A stretch of DNA of 64,000 nucleotides. Origin: an uncultured Lachnospiraceae bacterium (GTDB lineage: Bacteria > Bacillota > Clostridia > Lachnospirales > Lachnospiraceae). A program made the position numbers and the translations under genes. This document shows, piece by piece, positions 53,344 to 62,922 of the stretch. Location: positions 1 to 64,000 of the forward strand of contig URPH01000008.1 in assembly GCA_900549665.1 (NCBI GenBank). The letters are read 5' to 3'. Below the pieces are notes generated by a model that saw only the letters and a list, made by a program, of their open reading frames with translations, was not told where the DNA came from and ran no database searches. How positions within the stretch are numbered: the stretch's first letter is position 1; each line of letters opens with the position of its first letter.

Positions 53344-54247
53344 TTACGCTCTCTTTCTTTTTTGTATCATTTAACATGTTTAACATTGCTCTGCGATGCG
53401 GATTTTCTTTTTTCATGTAGTTTTCCCGATATGCATCAGCTCTTCTTTGCGCTTCCTGCATGGGAATCTTCTTATCTGCATTTTTGTAAAAACGATTCTC
53501 CAGAGTGTCGGGATAAATCTCTTCCAGGTTTTCCAGACAAATTGCACAGAGCATGCAGGGATATTCAAATCGTTTGGAAAAACAGCATCCTCCGTCCAGA
53601 TTGATGGAATTTTCGCGATAGGCAATCATACCCGGACGGTCCGGATACTCATCCTGTGCAATATATTCCCGGTCAACGGTGGAGGTATGACCATGAATAA
53701 TGATCTCATCCGGATTGTGATTGATATAATCGCAGCGTTTTTCCAGATTGATATAAAACTGCCTGCCCTCATTTTCCTCATCATAATCATACCACGAATG
53801 GACAAGACGGTATGTGACCTCTTTTCCGGCCTGTGATCTGATCGTCAGCTTTTTGGAAGCCGGCATTTTTTCAAAAAGCTGCATGATCGGCTCAATCTTA
53901 TCTTTTTCCCGGATTCCCTTTTTCTCAAGCACTTCGGAAAAATCATAATAGGTCTTGGGGATTGGTTCCCTTGGAATATAAAATCCCTGCTCTTTATACC
54001 AGGGCAGATATTCTGCCACATACCAGGTCAGAGCCAGCTGCTCGTGATTGCCACGGATGCACTGATATCTGCCATTTTGTGAAATATGACGTTGTGCCCA
54101 GTACAGTACTTCCCATACCTTCGGCCCCCGGTCGATCAAATCTCCCAAAAGGATAAACTGTGCCGATCTGTCTCTTTTTTCTATTATTGTTAAAAGTGTT
54201 GCAAGCTCATCGTAGCAACCATGCACATCACCAATCACATAGTGCAT
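53327..54247 (-). CDS. Calcineurin-like Ser/Thr protein phosphatase family
   Basis: 306 residues from ATG 54247 (GAGGTG upstream). PPP/metallophosphoesterase motifs: YVIGDVHGCYDEL (GDxHG), LLGDLIDRGPK (GDxxDRG), CIRGNHEQL (GNHE), and HGHTSTVD late in the sequence. Related bacterial PPP enzymes hydrolyse protein phosphates or diadenosine polyphosphates. The C-terminal ~80 residues with a cysteine group (CMLCAICLENLE) are an extension without known role. Confidence 0.9.
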   Translation of the reverse strand: MHYVIGDVHGCYDELATLLTIIEKRDRSAQFILLGDLIDRGPKVWEVLYWAQRHISQNGRYQCIRGNHEQLALTWYVAEYLPWYKEQGFYIPREPIPKTYYDFSEVLEKKGIREKDKIEPIMQLFEKMPASKKLTIRSQAGKEVTYRLVHSWYDYDEENEGRQFYINLEKRCDYINHNPDEIIIHGHTSTVDREYIAQDEYPDRPGMIAYRENSINLDGGCCFSKRFEYPCMLCAICLENLEEIYPDTLENRFYKNADKKIPMQEAQRRADAYRENYMKKENPHRRAMLNMLNDTKKKESVSGAKL

Positions 54248-54312
54248 TTTTTCCACCTCATGCCAGTTTATTGTATGAATAATAAAAATTTACCGCCAAT
54301 ATTATACCATAA

Positions 54313-56685
54313 TCAGGTTGCTCTTGTCTCATGGCAGGTAAAATAAATCAACTGATATTTTTTTGCCACTTCCAAAAGGAGACGCTTGCCACCCGAAAGC
54401 TTTTCTTCATCCAGCGCCACCAACGGATCATCCAATATCAATACCGGCTTTTCATCCGGATACATGGCATCCGCAAATGCCAGCCGCAGACACAGTCCGA
54501 TCAGATCCTGATAACCGGTACTTAAATAGCCGGTCTCCCTCTGCTTTCCGCACTCCATAATGGTAACGGCTGCATTGGCATCCATATAATACTGCCTCTC
54601 ATCTTTACCCGCCACCAGTCCGTAATAATGCAGAAAGCTGTTTTTTAAAGGAGCCACATATTTTTGTGTCATATTCTCTTTGGCCTGTCTTAAAAAATCC
54701 TGTGTCCTTGTAAGCTGTTTGTAAAGCCGTGTCTTTTCCTCAATCTGACAATTCAGATCCTCCCACTGCTTTTCCAGCTCCTCGTGCATATCATAACGGT
54801 CCCTGAGCTCATCCTGTCTGTTTTGATACTCCCGGACTGTCTGATGTAAGCTTTCCAGCCGCTCCGAATTCGTCCGGAATTCCCGGTTCAGGTTTTCCAG
54901 ACTTTCCTGTATCCCGGCGGTCTCTTCATTTCCGTTTTCTGCCGGATGCACCATGGGATTTTGTTCTTCGAAGGTTTCTTTTTTCAACCTGCATGCCTGA
55001 TAATTCCTTTTAGCAGCATCTGCCCTTGTCCTTGCTGTAAAAAACTGCTCTCTCAAAACATTCAGTTCGTTTTCACACGCAGAGTTGTCCGCGTTTCTTC
55101 CATATGAGGCTAAGAAAGCGGTCAGTTCGTTTTGCAGACTCTCATATAAATCCATCTGACCTGTATAAGAAAGTGCCTGTTTTTCCTTTGCAAGCAGGGC
55201 TTCATATTCCATGGCCTCTGCTAACAGCTGCTGCAATCTGTCCGAAACAGCTTGTTCTTCAAGCGGCTCCGTCAGCGAGATTCCCTTTTTATTAAAATAA
55301 GCCAAAAGCTTTGTATCTACAGCCTTTATCTGCGCCTCATCCGACAGGATCTCCTGCTCCATCTGTTTTAATTCATCCGACATTTCTGTTTGTTTACTGC
55401 TCTCTTTTCTTTTACGCAGTCCCATACATCCCAGTAAAATACCTGCCACAGTCAGTGCGATTCCCAGTGGAAGCAGCACGCGTAACAGTAAAATACCGAC
55501 AACCACCGACAATATACCTGCTGCTATACAGATCATCATACTGTTTGCGGCATGCTTTTTATCCCGCTCAGCCTCCGCCTCCTGCGTGGCGCGGAATGTG
55601 GCGAATGTACCTTTCCGCATGGAAAGAGTACTCTTTTTAGCCATCCTGCGATTCCATTCACCAAGCATTGCTGTGATCCGGCCTTTGGGATCCTCATCCT
55701 TATCAAAACGCCCCTTTAATTCTTCAAGACGGCTCTGCTCATCGGATTTCAGTTTATTTCTTTCAACATCAGCCATGATGTCTTTTGCTTTTTTCTGCTT
55801 TAAAAATGCTTCTTCCAGTTCGGCTTCTTTCGGAAAATCTTCTTCCAGTTTCTGCTTTTCTGTCTCAAACAGCAGTTCCTTTTCCTTCATCTCCCTGCAA
55901 AGATGACTGTACATGTCCTGTTTGGACTGCAGATCTTTCTGACGGCTTAGCTGCTCCTGTTTTTGAAAAATCTCAGACTGCTGTTTCTTTAGTTTGTCAA
56001 TCTCCCGTAATTTGTCCTCGATCAGATCCTGCTGCTTTTCAATCGCTTCTTCCATTCCGTCAAGCGCACGGAGCCTTGTCTGCAGATCCGAAGCCTCTGC
56101 TTTGAGCTTGTATACAATTCCCGTCTTTCTACGCGGTGACAAAGCATTGATATAATCAGTAAGCTTCTTGTCCGCTTCTTCAAACCGGTTCAAATCGTTG
56201 GTATCATCGGTCAGATTGCCGATTTTAGCATTGATGTCATCGGTTGCGGATGTTACCAGATCATTTTGACCGATAAATACAGTCCTGATAAATGATTCCT
56301 GGTTAACTGCAAACAATTCCTCTCCGATCTGCTCTGTATAATCATTGCTGATCAGGTTCGTTGTAAGATCGCGCAATTCAAATTCATCATTCGGCTGCTT
56401 ATCATGAAAAATACGCGTCATCCGGTATTTCCTGTTTCCAACGGAAAAATCCAGACTGCCGCCATAGGTTCCTCCCTGCCATGGTTCAAAGCGCTTGCGC
56501 TCATTTTCCATACCTTTTCTCTTGGTTTCACCTAAAAAGCCATAAAACATAACACGGATAAATGCAGCCAGTGTGCTTTTTCCAAATCCGTTTGCCTCAA
56601 AAACCGTATTGCAGCCGTCACAAAAATCCAATGAAAAATCATGCAGCCTTCCGAAATTTTCCACATGGCAGCTCAATAGTCTCAT
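54313..56685 (-). CDS. YhaN/SbcC-like AAA ATPase
   Basis: 790 residues. Walker A EANGFGKSTLAAFI (about 33-46), long coiled-coil arms, a pair of hydrophobic segments in the middle (about 385-425, MMICIAAGILSVVVGILLL ... GIALTVAGILLGCMGL), and the C-terminal Walker B PVLILDDPLVALDEEK. The inserted membrane pair and absence of a zinc hook match YhaN of B. subtilis rather than classical SbcC. It partners with the nuclease encoded just upstream (ATGA overlap) and likely forms a membrane-associated DNA-processing complex. Confidence 0.9.
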   Translation of the reverse strand: MRLLSCHVENFGRLHDFSLDFCDGCNTVFEANGFGKSTLAAFIRVMFYGFLGETKRKGMENERKRFEPWQGGTYGGSLDFSVGNRKYRMTRIFHDKQPNDEFELRDLTTNLISNDYTEQIGEELFAVNQESFIRTVFIGQNDLVTSATDDINAKIGNLTDDTNDLNRFEEADKKLTDYINALSPRRKTGIVYKLKAEASDLQTRLRALDGMEEAIEKQQDLIEDKLREIDKLKKQQSEIFQKQEQLSRQKDLQSKQDMYSHLCREMKEKELLFETEKQKLEEDFPKEAELEEAFLKQKKAKDIMADVERNKLKSDEQSRLEELKGRFDKDEDPKGRITAMLGEWNRRMAKKSTLSMRKGTFATFRATQEAEAERDKKHAANSMMICIAAGILSVVVGILLLRVLLPLGIALTVAGILLGCMGLRKRKESSKQTEMSDELKQMEQEILSDEAQIKAVDTKLLAYFNKKGISLTEPLEEQAVSDRLQQLLAEAMEYEALLAKEKQALSYTGQMDLYESLQNELTAFLASYGRNADNSACENELNVLREQFFTARTRADAAKRNYQACRLKKETFEEQNPMVHPAENGNEETAGIQESLENLNREFRTNSERLESLHQTVREYQNRQDELRDRYDMHEELEKQWEDLNCQIEEKTRLYKQLTRTQDFLRQAKENMTQKYVAPLKNSFLHYYGLVAGKDERQYYMDANAAVTIMECGKQRETGYLSTGYQDLIGLCLRLAFADAMYPDEKPVLILDDPLVALDEEKLSGGKRLLLEVAKKYQLIYFTCHETRAT

Positions 56686-57797
56686 AAGAGCACCTCCTCA
56701 TTGCCAAGGATCTGCAATCCCAGCCGGATAACAGAGGCTTTTTCTTCCTCCGTGATATCTTCTGCCGAAAGGACCGTCCGTACATATTCGCCCTTCAATG
56801 ACTCATCATTGCGATAATCTGCCGGTTCTACTTTGAGAGTTGTCTCATCATATATCTTGACAAAATAAAAATCACCTGAAAAATGCTGTACCAGATAGTT
56901 GATATTTTTTTCACTTGAAACATCCAGTGCTCCGGTCAGAATGACCTTGATAAGATCTGTTTTTTTACAGGAAGCCTCCGCTAACTGTTTTTTGATACAT
57001 TCTGCCATTTCCGCCGAATGACCGCAGCCGGTCACATCCGCTTCCACAGTATAGAGCTGTCTTTTTGCAAAGGGCACAAAGGTATCTGATACCGTCTGCT
57101 TTTTTTCATCAATATCAAGGACTACAAAGCCGTGTTGTCCACATTCATCAAATCCACGCCCCTCCAGACATCCGGGATAACAGTATATACCTCTTCCGTC
57201 CAGTTTCCCCCGCTTATAGGCATGCACATGTCCAAGCGCAAGATAATCAATTCCCTTGTTTTGCAATTCTCTTAAGCGGATAATTTCTGCTTTATCCTTT
57301 GTGCCTGTCTCATATTCCTGTCCATGCAATGTCACAAGATTGATATTTTCGGAATCCAGTACCAGTGTATTGTATACGTTTTCAGAATTACCCTTGGCTA
57401 ACTCGATGCCGAAAAGGACAACCGGATGATTCGTTTCCTCGTCAGACAAGGTATACGATGTCCACTCTGTTGAGAACAGCATCAGGTTGTCCGGAATACT
57501 TTCCATGGATGACAAAAAATTATCCCTGTCATGATTGCCTCTTAAATAATAAAACCGGATATCCGGATGCCCGGTAATCTCTGATATTACCAGCTTTCTC
57601 GCACCTGCTGATATATTACCGGTATCAAACAGATCTCCGGCGATCAAGATGTGAAAAATATTATTTTGGACAGCATAAGAGACCATGTCCTGAAACGTAT
57701 GCAAAAGCTCTGCTTTTCGTTCCCTGGCACGTTCCTTGTCCAGTATGGATGTCATTTTTGAATCCAGATGCAAATCTGCACAGTGTAATAATTTCAT
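56682..57797 (-). CDS. YhaO/SbcD-like metallophosphoesterase nuclease
   Basis: 371 residues with the Mre11/SbcD-type phosphoesterase motifs: LLHCADLHLDSKM, LIAGDLFDTGN, YLRGNHDRDNF, VTLHGQEYETG and LALGHVHAYKRG. It should be the nuclease partner of the YhaN-like ATPase, acting on DNA ends. The 4-base overlap supports equal production of both subunits. Confidence 0.92.
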   Translation of the reverse strand: MKLLHCADLHLDSKMTSILDKERARERKAELLHTFQDMVSYAVQNNIFHILIAGDLFDTGNISAGARKLVISEITGHPDIRFYYLRGNHDRDNFLSSMESIPDNLMLFSTEWTSYTLSDEETNHPVVLFGIELAKGNSENVYNTLVLDSENINLVTLHGQEYETGTKDKAEIIRLRELQNKGIDYLALGHVHAYKRGKLDGRGIYCYPGCLEGRGFDECGQHGFVVLDIDEKKQTVSDTFVPFAKRQLYTVEADVTGCGHSAEMAECIKKQLAEASCKKTDLIKVILTGALDVSSEKNINYLVQHFSGDFYFVKIYDETTLKVEPADYRNDESLKGEYVRTVLSAEDITEEEKASVIRLGLQILGNEEVLL

Positions 57798-57829
57798 ATT
57801 CTACCTTTGATGATTGCTTTTTATTGTTG

Positions 57830-57930
57830 CCTTTGTTTGTTTTATTTTTTCTTTGTTGTTTGATTATTGCTTTGCTTTAGCGTTGTTTTATCTTAGCGTT
57901 GCTTTGCTTTAGCGTTGTTTTTCTTTATCG
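57830..57930. repeat. T-rich low-complexity repeat
   Basis: Between niaR and the yhaO-type gene, words such as tagcgttg and ttgctttgctt recur at least three times (tttagcgttg at about 57876, 57894 and 57909), giving irregular tandem repeats. No gene is visible in this 137-base spacer. Confidence 0.5.
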
Positions 57931-57934
57931 CTTA

Positions 57935-58483
57935 CTAATCTTCCTCTTTCCAGAAGTCCACCGGCTCATAATCCAAAAGCCTGGCAAGAAATTCCTGCTC
58001 TGTCAGCTTCTGCTGTATCGTATCCAGGATCCGGTCATTTTTTGCCAGAACCGTGTGATAATGATACCCTGACGTCAGATTGCTGAGCAGATTGGATTTT
58101 CCGCTCTTAATTTCCATCATATAGGCATCAATATCGGCTCTCGACGAAATATTGAGTTCTGCCCTTACCACGCCGTATACCTTGTGATATACAAACACAT
58201 CCTTGACATATCCGCCCTGATCCACGTACAATTGCAGTTCCTTTTCTTCTTCCTCGGGTCTGTTGTATATCTTGAAAATGCGCTTGCATTTATTCTGGTC
58301 ACTCAGACAATATCCCTTGTTGGTCGAATAAATATCATAATCCTTTGCACGAAGCAGGGCGATATCCTGTACGATCACCTGTCTGCTCACTCCCAGTATT
58401 TTAGCAAGTCCCGATCCGGAAATCGGACTCTCACTGCTTTTCAGTGTATTAATGATTTTTTCTCTGCGTTCTTCACCACTCAT
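57935..58483 (-). CDS. niaR: NAD biosynthesis transcriptional repressor NiaR
   Basis: 182 residues from ATG 58483 (GGAGG seven bases upstream). N-terminal HTH_11 winged helix (RREKIINTLKSSESPISGSGLAKILGVSRQVIVQDI) and C-terminal 3H domain with its three conserved His residues (including VFVYHKVYGVV and SGYHYHTVL), which senses niacin. NiaR represses NAD synthesis genes; here it is the last gene of nadA-nadB-nadC-niaR, so it controls its own operon. The palindrome over the nadA promoter is its likely site. Confidence 0.93.
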   Translation of the reverse strand: MSGEERREKIINTLKSSESPISGSGLAKILGVSRQVIVQDIALLRAKDYDIYSTNKGYCLSDQNKCKRIFKIYNRPEEEEKELQLYVDQGGYVKDVFVYHKVYGVVRAELNISSRADIDAYMMEIKSGKSNLLSNLTSGYHYHTVLAKNDRILDTIQQKLTEQEFLARLLDYEPVDFWKEED

Positions 58484-58498
58484 ACACAAACCTCCGAA

Positions 58499-59353
58499 TT
58501 AGACTGCATGCAGATTTTTCAAAGAAATATCCAAAATCGGAGCTGAATGTGTCAGCGCACCACTGGAAATGATATCTACTCCCAGGTCTGTGAGTCGGGC
58601 GATATTTTCTTTGGTAACATTTCCGGATACCTCTACTTCTGCCTTTCCATCTATGATTGCCATAGCCTCTTTCAGAGTCTCATGATCCATATTGTCTAAC
58701 ATAATGATATCGGCACCTGCAGCGACTGCTTCCTTTACCATGTCAAGCGTCTCAACCTCTACTTCAATTTTTCTGACAAAAGGTGCATAGGCTCTTGCCG
58801 CTTCAATTGCCTTTGTCACACTTCCTGCAGCTCCGATATGATTGTCCTTCAATAAGACACCGTCAGTCAGATTGTAACGGTGATTGGACGCGCCTCCCAC
58901 TCTGACTGCATATTTTTCAAAAATTCGGTTGTTTGGGGTTGTCTTTCTGGTGTCAACCAGCTTTGTTTTGGTTCCCTTTAATAATGCATTGACCTCTGAT
59001 GTGTATGTAGCAATTCCGCTCATTCTCTGCAGATAATTTAAAGCGGTTCTTTCGCCGCATAACAGGACACGGATATCTCCGTATACCTTTGCCATCAGCT
59101 GTCCTTTTTTGACAGTATCACCATCTTCTACATAAAGCTCTATTTTTGTTTTTTCATCAAGCAGTTCAAATACTCTTGAAAAAATCTGTAAGCCGCAGAT
59201 CACTCCATCCTGCTTGCAGATCAGATCTACCTCACCCTGCTTTGCCGTCGGCATCACACTGTTGGTGGATACGTCCTCACTTGTGATATCTTCTTTTAAT
59301 GCGCCCAAGATCAACGGATCTACGTTGAGCTTCATTGTTACCTGATCAAACAT
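58499..59353 (-). CDS. nadC: Nicotinate-nucleotide pyrophosphorylase (quinolinate PRTase)
   Basis: 284 residues. Converts quinolinate and PRPP to nicotinate mononucleotide. Seen: ALKEDITSEDVSTNSV, LLCGERTALNYLQRMSGIATYT, LVDTRKTTPNNRIFEKYAVRVGGASNHRYNLTDGVLLKDNH, and VEVSGNVTKENIA. It follows nadB by 88 bases and precedes niaR by 15. Confidence 0.97.
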   Translation of the reverse strand: MFDQVTMKLNVDPLILGALKEDITSEDVSTNSVMPTAKQGEVDLICKQDGVICGLQIFSRVFELLDEKTKIELYVEDGDTVKKGQLMAKVYGDIRVLLCGERTALNYLQRMSGIATYTSEVNALLKGTKTKLVDTRKTTPNNRIFEKYAVRVGGASNHRYNLTDGVLLKDNHIGAAGSVTKAIEAARAYAPFVRKIEVEVETLDMVKEAVAAGADIIMLDNMDHETLKEAMAIIDGKAEVEVSGNVTKENIARLTDLGVDIISSGALTHSAPILDISLKNLHAV

Positions 59354-59441
59354 TTTTTATCTCCTTTTGTTTTTATAATTGTGTCTTGCTGTATATTCCT
59401 GACCTTTACCGGTGATCATCGTTTATTATTCCGGTATGCGC

Positions 59442-60752
59442 TCACTCAGCAACAGCCTGTTTCTGCTGTTCATCCGCCTCATGCATGGCCGCCAGAACAA
59501 TCTCTTTGTAAGCCTCTGCTAACTTCCGGTCATCCTCATATGCTTCAGTTGAAACATCATCCAGTTTTTCATATGCAATATCAGCAATTGCTAACTCATT
59601 GATCTGCTTTGCCGCTCTCTTTGCAAATACCAGACTTTCCAACAGGGAATTGCTGGCCAGACGGTTTTTTCCATGCACACCGTTGCAGGCAGTTTCTCCA
59701 ACCGCATACAGGCGGTCCATACTCGTCTTGCTTTCGTGGTCTACCCAGATACCACCCATATAATAGTGCTGTGCCGGAACAACCGGAATGCATTCCTTTG
59801 TTACGTCGTAACCCGAATCCAGACATTTTTGTATAATATTCGGAAAATGTGCCTTTAATTCCTCTTCCGGGATCGTGCGCAGATCTTCCCAGACATGTCT
59901 GGTCCCATCCTTTTCCATCTGTTTCCTTATCTCAATCGTCAGAAGATCTCTCGGAAGCAGTTCATTGACAAAACGATTGCCATTTTTATCGTACAGCTTT
60001 GCACCCTCGCCGCGGACCGATTCAGATATTAAAAAGCTACGGTCCTGATCGTTTTCCGAATACAGGGTGGTCGGGTGGATCTGAATATAATTGATATCCT
60101 TCATACGCAGCTTGTGATTAAGAGCGATTGCAAGTGCGTCACCGGTCAGTTGGCGGAAATTGGTCGAATGTCTGTAAAGTCCACCGACACCTCCGGTTGC
60201 CAGAACCAGAACTTTAGCAGCAATCACTTCTGTCTTTCCTTTCCTTTTTATCACAGCACCGACGCATTTGTGATCCTTTTCAACAAAATCAACCAGCATC
60301 GTATGCTCGATGATCTCGATGTTTTTTCTTTTACGCGCTTCTTCCAGAAGCTTACCGGTAATTTCCTTTCCGGTAATATCCTCGTGATACAAAATACGCT
60401 TGTCCGAATGGGCCCCTTCTCTTGTAAAGCTGAAGCTGCCGTCCGGCTCTCTCTCAAAGTCAACACCGATTTCTACCAGATCCTTTACCACATCCTGAGA
60501 AGAACGGATCATGATATCAACCGAGGTTTTATCATTTTCATAATGACCGGCTTTCATGGTATCTTCAAAATAACTGTCATAATCATCGTCATTTTTGAGC
60601 ATACACATACCGCCCTGCGCGAGAAAGGAATCACTTTCTTCAATCGTTGCCTTTGTAATAATTGTTATATTGGTATCGTCGGAAAGGTTGAGTGCACAAT
60701 AAAGACCTGCACATCCGCTTCCCGCAATTAATACATCTGTCTGTTTTTTCAT
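59442..60752 (-). CDS. nadB: L-aspartate oxidase
   Basis: 436 residues, FAD-dependent, makes iminoaspartate for NadA. FAD-binding VLIAGSGCAGLYCALNL at the N terminus, DSFLAQGGMCM, the succinate-dehydrogenase-like LVLATGGVGGLYRHST and IHPTTLY motifs, ESVRGEGAKL, and GGIWVDHESKTSMDRLYAVGETACNGVHGKNRLASNSLLE. The C-terminal helical domain of the E. coli enzyme is largely missing, which is common in Clostridia. Its ATG shares one base with the nadA stop. Confidence 0.96.
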   Translation of the reverse strand: MKKQTDVLIAGSGCAGLYCALNLSDDTNITIITKATIEESDSFLAQGGMCMLKNDDDYDSYFEDTMKAGHYENDKTSVDIMIRSSQDVVKDLVEIGVDFEREPDGSFSFTREGAHSDKRILYHEDITGKEITGKLLEEARKRKNIEIIEHTMLVDFVEKDHKCVGAVIKRKGKTEVIAAKVLVLATGGVGGLYRHSTNFRQLTGDALAIALNHKLRMKDINYIQIHPTTLYSENDQDRSFLISESVRGEGAKLYDKNGNRFVNELLPRDLLTIEIRKQMEKDGTRHVWEDLRTIPEEELKAHFPNIIQKCLDSGYDVTKECIPVVPAQHYYMGGIWVDHESKTSMDRLYAVGETACNGVHGKNRLASNSLLESLVFAKRAAKQINELAIADIAYEKLDDVSTEAYEDDRKLAEAYKEIVLAAMHEADEQQKQAVAE

Positions 60753-61648
60753 TATGCCAACTCCAACATTTTTTCTAACGGCTTCAATGCCGCATTTGCA
60801 ATATTTTCATCTAAAAAGACTTCATTTGTCTCATTTTCCAGAACATCAATAATTTTTTCAAGGCTTACTTTTTTCATATTGACACATTCCTGAACCGCTC
60901 TGGCACGATATAGCTTTTTATCGGGTGCCAGCTCATGAATCTTGTAAAATACACCATCAACGGTTCCAATGATAAATTCGTCAGCATCTGTATTGACTAC
61001 ATAATCAATGATGGCTGATGTGCTTCCTACAAAGTCAGCTAACACCGTCACATCCTTGGTGCATTCCGGATGAACAGCCACCCTGGCCTGCGGATGTTCT
61101 TTTTTTGCATTGAGAATATCGTCCTTGGATATGATAGTATGTCTCGGACAATGTCCCTGATTTAAAATAATATTTTTCTCCGGAACCTGATCCTGTACAA
61201 AGGTTCCCAGATTACGGTCAGGAATAAAAAAGATATTTTTATTGGGAAGATTTTTGACAATCTTAACTGCATTGGCACTGGTCACGCATACATCCGCAAG
61301 TGCTTTCAGCTCTACGGTTGAATTGATGTAGCAGACAACGGCAACATCTTCATATTTTTCCTTGACAGCCTTGATTTCTTCGGCAGTCGCCATATGTGCC
61401 ATCGGACAATCTGCTGTCGCATCCGGCATAAAGACACGCTTTTCTTTATTGAGGAGCTTTGCACTTTCTCCCATAAACTCCACACCGGCAAATACAATCC
61501 GGTCAGCATCCACTTTTGTTGCGACCTTACTTAAGTAATATGAATCTCCTATGTAATCAGCCACTTCCTGTACATCCTCATCCACATAGTAATGAGCTAA
61601 AATAACAGCATTTTTTTCTTTTTTCAACTGCTCAATCTTTTCTTTCAT
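60752..61648 (-). CDS. nadA: Quinolinate synthase
   Basis: 298 residues. Condenses iminoaspartate with dihydroxyacetone phosphate using a [4Fe-4S] cluster. Cys81 (TADCPMAH), Cys167 (NQGHCPRH) and Cys255 (QECVNMKK) have the spacing of the three cluster ligands. AHYYVDEDVQEVADYIGDSYYLS, FAGVEFMGESAKLL and HPEC segments are also typical. First gene of the NAD operon. Confidence 0.97.
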   Translation of the reverse strand: MKEKIEQLKKEKNAVILAHYYVDEDVQEVADYIGDSYYLSKVATKVDADRIVFAGVEFMGESAKLLNKEKRVFMPDATADCPMAHMATAEEIKAVKEKYEDVAVVCYINSTVELKALADVCVTSANAVKIVKNLPNKNIFFIPDRNLGTFVQDQVPEKNIILNQGHCPRHTIISKDDILNAKKEHPQARVAVHPECTKDVTVLADFVGSTSAIIDYVVNTDADEFIIGTVDGVFYKIHELAPDKKLYRARAVQECVNMKKVSLEKIIDVLENETNEVFLDENIANAALKPLEKMLELA

Positions 61649-61718
61649 TGTGCTCTCCGTTCCTATATCATTGGTATTGGTTTTTATGTAAAAATTACTT
61701 CTTTTTTACATTAGGGAC

Positions 61719-61747
61719 AGTATAGCACCATAATTTACACCTGACAA
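61719..61747 (-). promoter_or_regulatory. nadA promoter
   Basis: On the minus strand TTGTCA (61747-61742) and TATACT (61724-61719) are separated by exactly 17 bases, upstream of nadA. The -35 lies inside the palindrome at 61734-61759. Confidence 0.7.
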
Positions 61748-61759
61748 GACAGTTGTAAA
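61734..61759. promoter_or_regulatory. Probable NiaR operator
   Basis: A 26 bp inverted repeat with arms tttacacctg and cagttgtaaa (nine of ten positions pair) around acaaga. It covers the -35 of the nadA promoter, so a bound repressor would block RNA polymerase. Two further gtgtaat words follow at about 61766-61785. Assignment to NiaR rests on operon context. Confidence 0.65.
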
Positions 61760-61919
61760 GAATATGTGTAATGGAATAGGTGTAATATATGTTTTTATTG
61801 ATTTTTCATATCACATCCGGCATAACACAGTATAAGAGCAGAATGTATACAATATCCTATTTTCATCCAAAAAATCCTGTTGACCATGCACACAATATAA
61901 ATTTCTGTATTACGTTATG

Positions 61920-62834
61920 TTAGTATTCTCTTTCAATTTTCTGTACCTGTTCATAAATGTATTTATTTTCCGGTACAAGAATGCCAAGCTCTTCTCCCAT
62001 CCGGATTACTGTTCCGGCAAACATTTCAACCTCGGAATGCTTTTTATTGATCCGGTCCTGTCCCATGGATGGTGTTCCGTCAGGATCGAGGGTCTTTTCT
62101 ATTTCAATACATTTATTGATATCTGCCTCTGTCAGCTTAATACCCTTTGTGTTAGCAATTGCTAACACTTCGCGCATGGCAGCGATCAGTGTCCGGTTAG
62201 CATCGGTCCCTTCCGTAATTGCGCCGGAATAAGTCGTATTGTAGACCATACAGGTCTGGTTGATCCCGACATTGAGCATGTACTTAAACCACATGCGCCA
62301 CAGGATGTCCTCTTCCTCAACATAGGGCATCTCAATCCTGTCAAAATATGCTTTTACACTCTCCAAAATTTCCGGATCTCCTCCTGCAGCTGTACCGATA
62401 TGTAAAGCTCCCATCTGCGTAAATCGAAGAGAACTGCCAAAGCGCATTGCATCCATTCCCTGTGCTACGGTATAAAGAACACGGTTCATGCCATATCTCT
62501 TTCCGATAATTTCTTCACTGGAAATCCCATTCATCACAGACATGATGATCGTATGCTCGTCGATGGATGTCTGCATTACGTCAAGGGCATCCTTTAATCC
62601 TGTATACTTTACTGCAACGATCAAAAGATCAGCAGGCTTTGCTTCCTTATCACTTATCATCTGGAATTTTACTCTTTTATTATTGATAAAAAATTCTTCA
62701 CTGCCATGCATTTTAAGACGTTCCTCATCCATGACAAATGATACGGCGTCATTTCCCGCATGCCTTGAAATATGATCTGCATATAAAAGCCCCAAAGCTC
62801 CCATACCGACAATTGATACTTTTTTTATTTCCAT
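61920..62834 (-). CDS. Ketopantoate reductase family protein
   Basis: 304 residues from ATG 62834 (GAGG upstream). Rossmann motif VSIVGMGALGLLYADHI, then VAVKYTGLKDALD, SVMNGISSEEII, and the C-terminal domain with WFKYMLNVGINQTCMVYNTTYS and the SMGQDRINKKHSEVEMFAGTV signature (K/E catalytic pair region). This is the ApbA/PanE fold: NADPH reduction of 2-dehydropantoate in coenzyme A synthesis, or of a related 2-keto acid. No other pantothenate gene is near, so the exact substrate is open. Confidence 0.88.
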   Translation of the reverse strand: MEIKKVSIVGMGALGLLYADHISRHAGNDAVSFVMDEERLKMHGSEEFFINNKRVKFQMISDKEAKPADLLIVAVKYTGLKDALDVMQTSIDEHTIIMSVMNGISSEEIIGKRYGMNRVLYTVAQGMDAMRFGSSLRFTQMGALHIGTAAGGDPEILESVKAYFDRIEMPYVEEEDILWRMWFKYMLNVGINQTCMVYNTTYSGAITEGTDANRTLIAAMREVLAIANTKGIKLTEADINKCIEIEKTLDPDGTPSMGQDRINKKHSEVEMFAGTVIRMGEELGILVPENKYIYEQVQKIEREY

Positions 62835-62922
62835 AATAATGACCTCTTTCGTATTATTAATTCTTGATCTCAATAACATTTTATCATAGAAAAATTTGAA
62901 ATCAATCTGTCATCTATGCACA

